Source of the DNA: Ceratopteris richardii
Taxonomy: Eukaryota > Streptophyta > Polypodiopsida > Polypodiales > Pteridaceae
Length of the DNA stretch: 64,000 bases
Direction of reading: 5' to 3'
Assembly (NCBI GenBank): GCA_020310875.1
Contig: MU260054.1
Location: 689,501-753,500 of the forward strand
Numbering within the stretch: the first letter of the stretch is position 1; each line of letters opens with the position of its first letter. Below, one piece after another: positions 33,416-43,973 of this stretch. Both the position numbers and the translations under genes were made by a program. The notes beneath the pieces were generated by a model, which was not told the DNA's origin, ran no database searches, and was given only the letters and a program-made list of their open reading frames with translations.

Positions 33416-34570
33416 ATTGGTATCAGAGCAGGTCACAGCTTCATCTAGGGTGTTGCCGATACCTCTCCAGTCACAGTCTCAGAATCGCATGAAATTTGGT
33501 GAGCATACTCTGAGCTCGTTTCGGCCTCCGAACACACTATCGTAGTGCTTATGCAAGCAAGCTTGTCTTTTTGTGCCAAAGATATATACAGGTTTTGGTT
33601 TGCCAATATAAGCATCTCGAAGTCTACTATAGGTTTAGCAAAAGTTATCAAGGTAATTATGTTCAACTTTTTCAGATACAGTTGTTTTTCTGCATCAGGG
33701 TATTTTGGTCGATGGCCATAGCTGAAAGTCGTGATGTATTTCATATGTTAGTTGTTGGGGATAGGTTGGACGGTACCAAATACCCATTATGGGCTTATAT
33801 GATGCATCATGTATTGGTTGTAAAAGGATTGTGGAATATTGTGTAGGGTGTTGAAAAACGTCCTATTACAACTACAACTGCAGTTACTGAAGCTTATGTA
33901 GAAGGCATTGAGATGGCGATATTCTTTAGGTTCCTATTCGTGCTATGGCTCCTATTGCACCTACTCTAGAAAAGCTTTGTTGGGATGGTAGAGATGCTCA
34001 GGCACATGCATTGATAGCCTTGTCTGTCAAACGTGCCATTATTCCTCACATTTGCTCTTGCAGAATAGCTAAGGATACTTGGAATACCCTTACCACTTTG
34101 TACTAGGCAAGAAATGAGGCTCGTGTTGCTTACCTCCGAAAATAGTTGGAGAGTAAGCACATGAATGAAGGAGATTCCATGGGCAATTTTCTGAAAAAGA
34201 TCAAAGACTTGAAGGAACAGTTGATTTCTGCTAATGAGGTTTTGCCTGAGAATTCACTTGTGCAGACTGTTCTGAATGGTCTTCCTAATTCATATCAGAG
34301 TTTTGCTTCTACTCTTCATTTGATGATGAAAGACAATCCAAATGCCTTAACATTTGAGGAGTTAATCTTTGTTCTATTGCAGGAAGATCAGTCTACGTAG
34401 AACAGGTCCATTATGCGTGTTGCAGATCAAGCTTTCCTAGCTAGTCAGAAGGGCAAAGGAAAATGGAGCTCATCTACTAGTAAGCAGAAATCTGCTAATT
34501 CTACACAATCAAAGAAGGATAATAGAGACGACAAGAAAACAAAAAAGCAAAAATAGTTTTGCAAATACTG
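33416..34570 (+). pseudogene. Copia leader and Gag N-terminal fragment
   Basis: After the primer site come Gag residues of the Copia type (VVGDRLDGTKYPLWAYMMHH, later NSLVQTVLNGLPNSYQSF and NALTFEELIFVLLQEDQS). The last 245 bases are homologous to the start of the other fragment at 15603-15845. So this piece holds the 5' end that the first fragment lacks. It stops near 34570 in the zinc-knuckle region, where unrelated T-rich sequence begins. Several breaks. Confidence 0.8.
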
Positions 34571-37500
34571 TCTCTTAATTTCTTTTTTTGCTTTCTTTTT
34601 AATTCCAAAAATTTAATGTGTTTTTTTAGTTTTTTAATTTTTCTTCTTTTTATGGTATTTTTCTAATGTTTCTAATCTTTTTATCTAAGCTATGAAAGTG
34701 GCAAACTCCTAATCCAAGCAAGAATAGAAAAGTGCACAAGCATTTGACGTAAACTAATGCAACATGTGAATGATCAGACTCAAGAAGCCATAAATAATCC
34801 TTTTCTTTATGTGTGTGGAACAATGCAGATATTCAAAGAGCTTAAAATTCAAATACCTAAAGATCTGGTCTAAATCTGAGGATTTTGTTTCTTTTTTGAA
34901 GGTGTGGGTGGTGATTCGAGGATCTCCAATCACCAAGGCAAGCACCTCGCTTCATGTCGGTTGTAGTTGTTGGGAAGAAGGTGTTCAAGGAGTGATACGG
35001 CATATAGAGCTGGATCAGGCCCCATGCATGTGCGGGTGTGTGTGCATCGTCCCTGTCTGGCGAGTGACATCTACAAGTTGTTTGCCTTGCCTCGGTGATT
35101 GATCGTCAAACATGATGGGTCCGCACTTCGGAAGAGAAGGAAAAAGAAATCCTCGTTCGCATGGGATGAAGAATGGGTCATAGTGGTGGCAACACGTGAA
35201 GGTCGGATGAAAATATAAAACTCAAAAAAATATTGAACTCAAAATGCTAGATAAATTTTTTACACTCGATGATCGTGATCAATATACAAATGGATGTCAT
35301 AGTGTGACTCCATATAATACAACTCAAATAATAAAATATTCTGCCACAGCGTGGGTCGGGTAACAAAAGTTGGAACGATCAATCACAATATATGTGCAAA
35401 AACATTGAATGTGATTCTTGTGTTCCATGCCATCACAAAAGAACTTATCAAACTCCTTATGAAAGATTAGAGAGGAGAGAAAAGACATGGTGAAATCCTT
35501 TTCTCTCTCTCTTGACATGGTAGCCAGAGATGAAGAGCTTGAGAGTTATGGCCATGGAGAGAGAATCAACCTTGTATTCATAAAGCATGAACAAGAAAAG
35601 ACAAAGTATGAACAAAAAAAGGCAAGAAGGAGTACCTGAAAAAGGTCATGGAAAAACCCAAATGAGCATTGGGCATCTATTTATAGCTTTTCCCTAGGTT
35701 CTCTCTCTAGAACTTTAGAATCTTCTAGCTTTCTCCTTTCTATTCTAAGAAAAACTTTCTTTTTGATCCATTCTATTTTCAAAATCTTCTTTTTTCTACT
35801 CTTTTCTAAATTTAGAAATCAAATCTTTTCTTTCTATTTTGATTTTTCTTTTTCTCTTTATTTTCCTCTTTTTATTTCTTTAATTTTTTATTTTTTATTT
35901 CTTTTTCTTTTGATTAAGGTTTTTATTATGGTTTCGTACTTACATACAAATTTAATGAAATTAAGGGGTTCGAATTAGGGAAAATGATAATTCTAAGGTT
36001 CCAACCTAGGGTTTTTATTTAGAAAAAATTTAGGATTTGATTTTTCTAGGGTTACTGCATATTATTTAGTGGGTTTATTTACATTTTGGGTCTAAAACCC
36101 AAGGGTTTCTAAGCATTTAAGTGAAATTCGAAGGGTCAAGACTAGGGTTTCAAGGGTTAAGAACCAAGTTTTAAGGGTTAATCTACATGTTTTCTAGGGT
36201 TTTAAGATGAAAGTGACATGCTTTTCCAAGGCTTATAAAAAATCATGGGTTTCGAAAGGATCAAGCCAGGTTCAGAGGTTAAAAGTTAGGATTTCAGGGG
36301 TTTAGAATAGGTTAATGAGCTTTATACAAATATACAAGTCTAATGTACAAAAAATGAAATGGTTTCTTATCACACAAATAATCAAATCAATCAAAATTGA
36401 ATAGTTTATAACTCTTATCGTCTTCCTACCATCAAAACATCATATAATAAAGAGATAAATTTGAAAAAAAAAAGCTTTATGCACACTCCCTAAAGGATTT
36501 CATCCTAATACCACACCCATATCCCATCCCCCTGCATTAACCACTACACAACCCTCATTGTTTAGCACACCATCATTACTCTTATCATCCACTATCGATA
36601 ACACATTTGAGCAAATGTTTTAATGCATGCATCAAGTTCGCAAGGAATTTGCATAATTAGGACATAACTACAAGGCATTGCAACAAACAATTGCAGGCCA
36701 ACCTAAATTTGCTAACAATTGAGAATGCATCTCTAAATGCATGACATCAAGAACTCTGTGATGCATATCACTCCATGGAGTTGGAGTTCGAGCAAAAAAG
36801 AAAGAATCCATCATAGAGACACAAGAACATTTACGGGTCTAGATTGTCAGAAATGCCACTTTAACATGTAGCATGGGACTCTTACGATATCATCTTGCTG
36901 CAGCTAAAGAAAAGAATCAACGCACGCAAGAACAAAATAGAGAGAATTTCAAAGCAGCCCTAGATAAACCTGATGAACCAATCAATCTAAGTCGCTTCAA
37001 GGTTGTCCTATCCGAAAGTATGCAGTTGTTGCTAGAAGACCATGCACGCTTATTGGAAGATTATGACAAACTAATAGAGGAATATCAGATACTTAAAAGT
37101 GAGAACACAACTCCATGACCCCAAGCACCTCTTCAACCACCCACACTTCAAGAAGTCACACTGCTAGAAATATTGGAGGAAGTGATCACATTATGGGTGT
37201 GTGTGCTTGGAATTACCATCTCGGTGGAGGCTACTTTTGAAGAGGAATATGGACACCCAACCTGCCCATGGTGGATGTGTGATCGAGGAAGGTCAAGACA
37301 CATTTGAACTCCCCACACATCATGGATGAAACCTGTAGAAGAGTTGGGTAAAAGTCATTCAACGAGGGTAGAAGCTCACTTACATGCTATGGTAGTGATC
37401 GAGGATAAGATTCTTCAATCTCATATTTTGCATAGTTGGCAACATGAAGGTACATACCTATCAATGAACCTCAATAGAAGCCCTACTTTATCTATATGGC

Positions 37501-38133
37501 TGAGTATAATTTGCCTTGGAATATCAAGCTCATACTATGCTTAAGGAGGATTTGATCTACATCAAAAAATCTATGGTGTGGATTAGGCCAAAATATCCAT
37601 TGAAACGTTCTTTTACCTATGCTCATTTATTATCTTTTTTAAAAAGATTGTTTATGGATATTTTACCATTCTAAAATCCTAGAGCTTTACACATGTAAAG
37701 GTAGAAAAGGAGAGCTAAGATTCCACAAATTTGACGTGGTTGAGCTGCAATCAATGAATCAATCAATCACCTAAAAGTAGATCAAACTAGATTATCACTT
37801 TTCCTAGATTGTAGAAAAGTGAATTGATTCCCTCCAACAACCTTTACTTCCTTCATTTGAATTCAAAATCCACTCGTGGAAGCTGTGGAGCACTTTAAGA
37901 GTCTATATAAAGACTTCAAATCACTTGTACATCCTCTCTCTACAGAGCTCTAAATTGGATAAGACAAGAATCATTGGAAAGATATTAGTGTTTAATTTAT
38001 TTGTATGAATTTTTAAAGCATTGTTCAGTAGATTGGGAGAAATCTAAGTTTTTCTATCTCAGGTTCTATCTCTATGCATTACCAAAAAATAAGAGGTACC
38101 ACTGTTAAGTGTCTGGTTCATTCCAAAATCATA
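34571..38133 (+). other. AT-rich intergenic stretch, nothing assigned
   Basis: No gene, RNA or complete element is recognisable. The only open frame of note is 36873-37118 (81 codons, Glu/Lys/Leu-rich, coiled-coil-like), for which I have no family. T-rich tracts occupy 34571-34690 and 35755-35925. Loosely repeated AGGGTTT words occur at 35990-36300. A TATA-like CTATATAAAG near 37903 within 37550-38130 could belong to an eroded solo LTR, but I could not define its ends. Confidence 0.5.
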
Positions 38134-38170
38134 CACTACAAGGAATATGGGCGTATAGCGACGGTTAAGG
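38134..38170 (+). repeat. CACTA terminal sequence
   Basis: CACTACAAGGAATATGGGCG followed by TATAGCGACGG. Plant CACTA elements end in CACTACAAGAAA-type sequence followed by TAGCGACG-type repeats, so this is a terminal inverted repeat arm. Its partner is missing. Confidence 0.85.
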
Positions 38171-38333
38171 CGACACAATTTCATCGCTATAAAATTGCAA
38201 AATGCACCCTAATGAGCGTCGCGCACGCACCGTCGATTAAATGACGAGCCAAATGACGTTTTTTGGGACTTGTGGCGTGACAGGGTATGTGACGCTCGCA
38301 TAGAGCGTTGCTAACACGACGGTTTTAAATAGC

Positions 38334-38453
38334 GTCGCATAAGTGATGCTTTTTTGCATCGCATAAGCGACACTTTTTGTTGTCGCATAAGCAATGCTTT
38401 CTTGCATCGCATAACTGACACTTTTTGCCGTCGCATAAGCGACACTAAAACAT
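38334..38453 (+). repeat. Subterminal 24-bp tandem repeat, five units
   Basis: Units begin at 38334, 38358, 38382, 38406 and 38430 with an exact 24-base period. Two variants alternate: GTCGCATAAGTGATGC-like and ATCGCATAAGCGACAC-like, each followed by a T-rich spacer. An inverted unit (GTCGCTTATGCGATGC) starts at 38454. In En/Spm such subterminal motifs bind the TNPA protein; this array is a likely transposase-binding platform (inference). CpG-rich diverged relatives of the motif extend back to 38157. Confidence 0.88.
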
Positions 38454-38600
38454 GTCGCTTATGCGATGCCAACTGGAATGATTTTTCGACGCGTAGCGTC
38501 GCTTACATGATGGTCTATTGACAGAAAAAAATTAAAACGTTGGTGGCTCTTCGATCGGCATTTTGACGCATCTGATCAAAGAGCTCTCCAACGTTCGCAA

Positions 38601-38795
38601 TTGCGCTGCGCTTACGAGCTAAAGCAAGTATATGCAGAATTGTTGTTTTGCCTAAGCTCTCTCTTATTGTCTCCCTCTGTCTCTGTTTCTCTCTTTCTAC
38701 ATCTTTCTCTCTTTGAATTCTCTATCTCTCTCTCTCTCTCTCTTTATTGTAGGTTATTCAAGAAGCTAACCAAGCAAAAAGTATGGCTAGCTATC
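38601..38795 (+). promoter_or_regulatory. Transposase leader, 5' intron end and start exon
   Basis: A pyrimidine-rich tract with a CT repeat (38641-38750) ends in the acceptor TTATTGTAG. The exon from 38753 holds ATG at 38783 and four codons (M-A-S-Y) before a strong donor, GTAAGT (38796). Its phase fits the acceptor at 40906. The short coding start, good splice signals and phase match are the reasons for choosing this start. The promoter should lie between the subterminal repeats and about 38640 but shows no clear TATA box. Confidence 0.55.
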
Positions 38796-38904
38796 GTAAG
38801 TACAATTTCTATTCTTTGTATATCATTTGAATTGTGTTATTTTCATTAGATAGCATACTCACACTTATTGATATGCACTTATACACTTATACATGATGAA
38901 GATG

Positions 38905-39525
38905 CACTTTCACACATATACACATGCACATACACACACATATATACACACAGATACATGTGCACATACACTTAGACATACACTCATATACACATGCATA
39001 TGCACAAACATTTCTACAACCACATAAAAAGACTTACATGCATGCATTATTGCATATATATATATATATACACATACACACATTAACATATACACAAATA
39101 CATGTATATGCACATCCACATGCATGCACATTCACATGCATGCACATGGATGCAAATGGAAATGCATCCACATACACATGCATGTTTCACACATATACAC
39201 ATGCATGTATATATACACATGCATATACATACATTATACACATATATACACATATATATATGCACATACATACACACACATATACACATGCACACACACA
39301 TGCACATACCTACATATACACATATACATGCACATACACACATATACACATAGAGTTACACATATACATGCACATACATATACACACACATACACATGCA
39401 CATGCACATACTCATACACACATATACACTTACACATGCACATGCACATACATACATATACACACACATATACATGCACATACATACATATACACACACA
39501 TATATATACACTTAGGTACACACAT
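38905..39525 (+). repeat. CA/TA-rich microsatellite block
   Basis: Irregular runs of CACATA, TACACA and ATGCA over about 620 bp, inside the first transposase intron. Open frames through it are low-complexity artefacts. Related runs lie at 40560-40740 (ACATATACAC) and 40770-40860 (GTGTATATGTG). Confidence 0.9.
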
Positions 39526-39660
39526 ATGAATGAATTATATAATTAAAGTATTAAAACACATGCTTAATATAAACAATAATAACAATCAATAGAACAAGAC
39601 TCTTCATTATTTAATACCATACACACAATTCGAAACATAACTGAAATGAAAAATATATAG

Positions 39661-39663
<3 letters not shown>

Positions 39664-39757
<94 letters not shown>
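39664..39757 (+). repeat. (TA)47 microsatellite
   Basis: An uninterrupted TA run of about 94 bases. It is likely unstable and length-variable. Confidence 0.97.
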
Positions 39758-39759
<2 letters not shown>

Positions 39760-39926
39760 ATGTAAATACATATAATCCAATGTCATAATCAACTAAAATC
39801 CTAATCATCATCATCATGATCATCATCATCATGATGATCATCATCATCAGCAGCAGTATCATGATCATCCTGATCATCCTCATCCTCATCATCATGATCA
39901 CCCTGTGACAATCGAGATCGTCCCTC

Positions 39927-40530
39927 CTATGTCTGTCTCTCCACCTCATCCATATCTGTCTCTCCATAATACTCCTGTATTACATATAACAAACATAAAT
40001 AAATAAAACAATTAAAGCATTCATAAAAATAAAATAATTATATAAAATTTAATAATACTCACAAAGGCATCAGGATGATCTCGCATATACTTGCTCAAAC
40101 GTCGATATCCAAAATGTGTAGCATACTCGATCTCATGTTTTGTAGGATGTTGGCCATAATCCTTCCACTGCATTGAAACAAATAAAAAGATTATTTTCTT
40201 GCATTTTAACTAAAATAAAAAATATACTCACAATAACACATATACTTACAAATGTAGCTACAAAAACATTATGGCCCATTTGGCCTAGGTGCGATGTGTG
40301 GCCCGACGCCACTCTCTTCTTTGCAGTAGCCTATTTATTTAAGAAAAAATACATAAATTAAATGTAAAAAATTACTAAAATATATAAAAATTATAAATAT
40401 AAACTATTAATTTATGTACCTTCTGCTGAGGAAATGACTCTTGAAGACGTAGTTGTCTACGAAAAAAATGCCACGTCTCAGGTGGTATGTTAGGTCGCCT
40501 CTTATTTTTTTCCATCATACAATATCTCAT
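39927..40530 (-). CDS. CACTA accessory gene (TNP1/Ptta-like), four exons
   Basis: Four minus-strand exons have good splice sites and agreeing phases: 40420-40530 (starts MRYCMMEKNKRRPN), 40250-40330 (ATAKKRVASGHTSHLG), 40063-40167 (WKDYGQHPTKHEIEY) and 39927-39974 (EYYGETDMDEVERQT, stop). Donors are GTACAT, GTAAGT and GTGAGT; acceptors end TAG, CAG and CAG. This gives about 114 residues, basic and DNA-binding in character. After the TAG stop the same frame continues as an Asp/His-rich acidic tail to about 39800, so the stop may be a secondary nonsense change. The motif of basic residues, SGHTSHLG and an HPT-E-type helix resembles the Ptta/En/Spm accessory proteins that bind subterminal repeats. 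The assignment is by analogy and layout. Confidence 0.55.
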
Positions 40531-40905
40531 GTTAATTTAATCTCAAACAAAAAAAAAATCAGAATACATACACATATATACACACACATACACATACCCA
40601 CATACGCATATACATGCAAACATATATGCATACATATATGTATACATATACACATATACATACATATAACATAAACACACATATACATATCCACATATAT
40701 ACATACACACACATGTATGCATATACACTCATTCATACAAAATACATGCATTTATCCCACAATAATGTGTAGTTGTGTATATGTGAATATGTGTGTATGT
40801 GTAAATGTGTATATGTGAATATGTGTGTATGTGTAAATATGTATATGTGAATCTTTTGTGTATGAAGATAATCAGATTATTAATATCAAATATCATTGTT
40901 TGTAG
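40531..40905. promoter_or_regulatory. Interval between divergent CACTA gene parts
   Basis: A microsatellite-rich stretch between the start of the minus-strand accessory gene and the second transposase exon. It would contain the accessory gene's promoter. No box is clear among the TA and CA runs. Confidence 0.3.
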
Positions 40906-41478
40906 ATTCTGATCAATCAGATGGAACTCCACCACCGTCTCCTCATCGTGCAACGACTATATACTGTAAGTATATCAAACATTTAATTTTAAATATATTT
41001 GATGGATACATAACTTGTTTTTTTTGTTTCTTATTATGTGCAGATTCTGATCAATCAGAGGGTACTCCACCACCTCCTACCCATGGAACGACTTCACATG
41101 TGTCCTCCGATAGGAATTATGATGAATTTTACTATCAAGAGCATATTATATGTTGGTGTAACTCTTGTTATGGCACGTATCAAAGATCACAATTGGAATG
41201 TATTGAACATGAGGCAGAATATGGTACTTTTGAGCTTGCACCATCACCTGGTCAACGTGATAATGCTAGGGTATGTATTTTTTATATATATTAATGTCAT
41301 TATTTTATTTAAAACCCATATACAAAATCAAATTACTATTGATAAACAGGAATACTTGCTCGATGATGATGATGATGATAATTTTTCTCATAACGTTAAT
41401 ATACCTCATACACATCATGGACTTGTTGTTCATCAATTACAAGTAGAGGTTTCTAGAAATCCTCTACCTCTTGTTAAG
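40906..41478 (+). pseudogene. CACTA transposase N-terminal exons with zinc-finger-like motif
   Basis: Exon 40906-40965 (60 bp), exon 41044-41270 and the start of exon 41350 onward are joined by GTAAGT/GTATGT donors and CAG/TAG acceptors in compatible phase. The first two exons begin with near-copies of the same sequence (SDQSDGTPPPSP and SDQSEGTPPPPT), a tandem exon duplication. The second contains CWCNSCYGTYQRSQLECIEH, a cysteine/histidine cluster like the N-terminal zinc finger of TNP2-type transposases. An Asp run follows (DDDDDD). The open frame is lost near 41475, where the SET-like frame takes over. Whether these exons code for one protein with the SET domain or with the TNP2 core is not settled. 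Confidence 0.6.
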
Positions 41479-42105
41479 AGACTGAAACGGCTGGAGATTA
41501 TCCATTCCCAGCTCGTGATCGTTCTTTAGTACAAACATATGATAGAAGAAGATATGGAGGATGGAATAGAGGACCACTTCCTTTAGATGGAGAGGTTTTC
41601 AACTTTTGGGGTAATTGCTATATGATTGCTCCATCCACTATTACTAATGTTGGTCGTGGTCTCTTTATTGTAGATGATTTGTATGTGCCTCCGAACTTTG
41701 AAGTCACTCTTATGTCATTTTGTGGTCCTATATATGGATGGGGAGATTGGCATCGACTTTCACGTTATGTTCAAAGCATGAGTACTTATGGAATATACTT
41801 GAACGCAGCATCCCTTACTAGTAGAAGGATTTTACATGTAGAAATTGAAAGATTATATATTGATGGAAGAACTTACACACATGGAAATATAACAGGTTTA
41901 ATAAATAGTAGTCAAGGGTTACATAATAGTTCAAGGACTAATTGAACATTTGAGGAGCGTGAAAATATTCATGAATCACCATACATGAGTAGAGATGTAT
42001 CAAGATACATAGTTGTCAATGCTATTACTACATTACATGTCGGTGATGAACTATTAGTGAATTATGGATGGTGTATACCTCCAAGAGCACCTTTTAACTA
42101 GAGAG
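41479..42105 (+). pseudogene. SET-like lysine methyltransferase domain inside the CACTA element
   Basis: The frame opens at ETETAGDYPFPARD and reads NVGRGLFIVDDL (about 41649), YIDGRTYTHGNITGLINSS (about 41856-41912) and, after one in-frame TGA at 41943, VNAITTLHVGDELLVNYGW (to 42071). These match the three diagnostic blocks of SET domains: the GxG (S-adenosylmethionine-binding) start, the G-N-I-x-x-F-I-N-H-S block and the G-E-E-L-x-x-D-Y-G end. The usual NHSC is NSSQ here, so activity is doubtful. SET proteins transfer methyl groups to lysines, often on histones. The domain lies between the zinc-finger exons and the TNP2 core, on the same strand. It is either captured host sequence or an unreported transposon component. 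The similarity is by motif reading only. Confidence 0.65.
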
Positions 42106-42189
42106 CTAAGTTATATACTTAATTTTATATTTAAAGTTTACTTTTTTATTCATTTATGGAATACTAATGAATTTTATTTATATGTGTAG

Positions 42190-42574
42190 ATTCCAACGTA
42201 TGATGTTGATGATATTCCTCCACAGCATTCACAATGCCAATAAGACCTCATTTATCAGAAGCTTTTATGAGGAGGCTACGCAAAATTAATCCTGTGGAAT
42301 ATTCAAGGTTGAAAGATCTATATTCAAAAGATGATAAAGTACAAGATTTATGTGACAATGATGAAGATGATGGCATGGCAGATTTTATTGAGAATTGGTA
42401 TCAAAATGACAATGAGAGCATTGATATTTCTAAAAATGAGAAATATCTTCGAGAGGAATGTCGAAAGCATGTATATGAAGGAAGTCGTTTGACACGACTA
42501 AGTGCGAGCTTACTTATTCTCAATCTTCAAAATCGTTTTGGATGGAGTAATGTATCTGTTTTGACACTATTAAG
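42190..42574 (+). pseudogene. CACTA transposase TNP2, exon before the big intron
   Basis: The acceptor TGTGTAG lies at 42189. The usable frame begins around MPIRPHLSEAFMRRL (42234) and ends SRLTRLSASLLILNLQNRFG... LTLLR at a donor (AAG|GTATAA). The EGSRLTRLSA... GW segment is the conserved TNP2 region before the catalytic core. The phase fits the exon at 45423 exactly, giving LLRLLSEKF. The first bases of the exon are in another frame, so its true start is uncertain. Confidence 0.75.
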
Positions 42575-42643
42575 GTATAATTTTTAATTTTCTATCTATT
42601 TATATATATATATATACGATTGTTTGTTTTGGAGGATATGAAG

Positions 42644-42940
42644 TATGTACCTTCATTGAATGATTTGTCGATTCTATCATATGTTCAATTTGAAAGTGTG
42701 AGAAGCGGATTTGTCACTGTTTATAGGCCATACGATGGTGACTTGGATGAATCGCATGCACAGAGGTTACTCAAGATAGAGCAACCTGATTATAATGGGC
42801 TAGTGCCAGTAGGATTCTTGGGGTATGCGGTAAACCTCTTGCATGTCAATGATGAGCATCTGAACTTTAGGATACAAAGTGGAAATCATGGTGGCTAGAG
42901 AGGATCACTTTTATACAGCTTGTTCAAAGAACTTCAGTGT
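42644..42940 (+). pseudogene. DMS3/GMI1-like gene fragment, left inverted arm
   Basis: The plus-strand frame reads YRPYDGDLDESHAQRLLK and NGLVPVGFLGYAVNLLHVND, then after an in-frame stop [13 protein letters not shown]. This pattern (P-x-GFLG-AVN, later GLR-L-YxLF-LQ) is that of DMS3 and GMI1-type SMC-hinge proteins, where DMS3 acts in RNA-directed DNA methylation. It is a single-exon-sized scrap of about 80 codons, not a gene. The right arm 45006-45324 is its inverted copy. Confidence 0.65.
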
Positions 42941-43099
42941 CACTCAATAACCACCGAATGGCCAAAGCTTTTCCTTCTGCAGGTGCTACTTCAACGGGAA
43001 CTCGATAAGTTGATCCACCCACACGTTTGGTTTGCGTGACTACATCGGGAGTTACCCCACGCACTGCCTGTCGCAGAACAGACAGTGGGTTCTTATTTG
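42941..43099 (-). pseudogene. rps7: Plastid rps7 fragment
   Basis: The minus-strand translation [16 protein letters not shown], then [14 protein letters not shown] and [11 protein letters not shown] is the middle of plastid ribosomal protein S7. About 50 codons remain, cut on both sides. In a functional plastid it encodes a 30S subunit protein; here it is a nuclear relic. Confidence 0.85.
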
Positions 43100-43154
43100 T
43101 TAGATTTTTTTTGAATATGGCAAGAGACAATTATTAATACTAAAGAAATTCAAA

Positions 43155-43338
43155 GAAATGTACCGACCTTCGCAAATAGCTAATATTGATTTATCCAATA
43201 TCCATCGGATCGAGGATCTCGCATCATCATTACCAAGAATTGGAATATCTACAAGATCGGGATCACAATCTGTATCGACAACACATATTGTAGCATGTTT
43301 TGGTCCTCCTCCCACATTCCTGGAGAAGAAGTTAGCCA
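43155..43338 (-). pseudogene. rps2: Plastid rps2 3' fragment
   Basis: The minus strand reads [20 protein letters not shown], then [18 protein letters not shown], matching the conserved C-terminal part of plastid ribosomal protein S2. It is truncated at the N-terminal side. Confidence 0.88.
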
Positions 43339-43345
43339 CCCGTTT

Positions 43346-43453
43346 AGGTGGAAGATACTACCTTTTGTTACCGCCTAAGCAATTAGGCATCCAACCCGTA
43401 GGCGCAACGACCCACTTGCAAGGGCGGCGCTCTACCAACTGAGCTATATCCCC
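43346..43453 (-). pseudogene. trnA-UGC: Plastid trnA-UGC 5' exon and intron start
   Basis: The minus strand begins GGGGATATAGCTCAGTTGG and passes the anticodon stem to CTTGC. It then enters the trnA group II intron (GTCGTTGCGCCTACGGG, GGTTGGATGCCTAATTG). The 3' exon is absent, so it is not a usable tRNA gene. Confidence 0.85.
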
Positions 43454-43539
43454 TGTGCTTGCTTGGTACAGGTAAAGCATAGTAATGCATACGTGAACTG
43501 ACCAAATGCTTCTCTCGATTTTCCTTGGCAAAACTGGGC

Positions 43540-43706
43540 CATCAGCCCTTAGTCCCCCCAAGAAAGAATATTTATTATTTGAACCGTATCCTGACATAAG
43601 AAGACCTAATGGAACGACACTTGAAATAGCGATCCAGAAAAAAACACCAATATTTAAATTTGCTAATATAATATTTTGTCCAAAAGGTATTACCAAATAA
43701 GTGAGA
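43540..43706 (-). pseudogene. ndhA: Plastid ndhA exon 1 fragment
   Basis: The minus strand reads [20 protein letters not shown], then [20 protein letters not shown], a signature of NADH dehydrogenase-like subunit A of the thylakoid complex. It lies downstream of an exon 2 piece on the same strand, the reverse of the native order. Confidence 0.9.
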
Positions 43707-43729
43707 AAAACTGAATGGCAACCTTTCAC

Positions 43730-43805
43730 ACTCTGCTAATGACGAAATAAAAAAAACTATGAATCCAATTGGCTGGCGCCAAACGTTCCAGTACTTTATT
43801 GGTGT
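43730..43805 (-). pseudogene. ndhA: Plastid ndhA exon 2 fragment
   Basis: The minus strand reads [20 protein letters not shown], then CERLPF, the conserved exon 2 segment. About 25 codons remain, joined directly to exon 1 sequence in the wrong order. Confidence 0.88.
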
Positions 43806-43937
43806 CATTTCAAGTCATATTTGACTGGGATCTTTAACAATTATTAATGAATTTATCGAATTTATTTGATGAAATTTCAGGAAAGCTTATTAAGCTTTTA
43901 TGAGAAAAGTTCTTCTCTTAACAATAATTGAATGACG

Positions 43938-43973
43938 AGGAGCCGTATGAGGTGGAAGTCTCACGTACGGTTT
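43938..43973 (+). ncRNA. Group II intron domain V hairpin (plastid relic)
   Basis: GAGCCGTATGAGGTGGAAGT pairs with CTCACGTACGGTTT to form the 34-base domain V hairpin with the AGC catalytic triad near its base. It comes from one of the plastid group II introns; which one I cannot say. Confidence 0.75.

Noticed and set aside
35990-36300. Repeated AGGGTTT words resembling plant telomere repeat
   Set aside because: Copies are scattered and imperfect, with no tandem TTTAGGG run.
36873-37118. 81-codon open frame as a host gene
   Set aside because: Short, no recognised domain, no splice or promoter context, in an otherwise decayed region.
38334-38453. CRISPR-like array
   Set aside because: 24-bp units are contiguous with no unique spacers; it is a transposon subterminal repeat in a plant genome.
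38924-39546. Long open frames of His/Thr/Tyr repeats on both strands
   Set aside because: They are pure translations of the CA/TA microsatellite and have no start context or homology.
43346-43453. Functional tRNA-Ala gene
   Set aside because: Only the 5' exon and intron start are present; it is part of the plastid mosaic.
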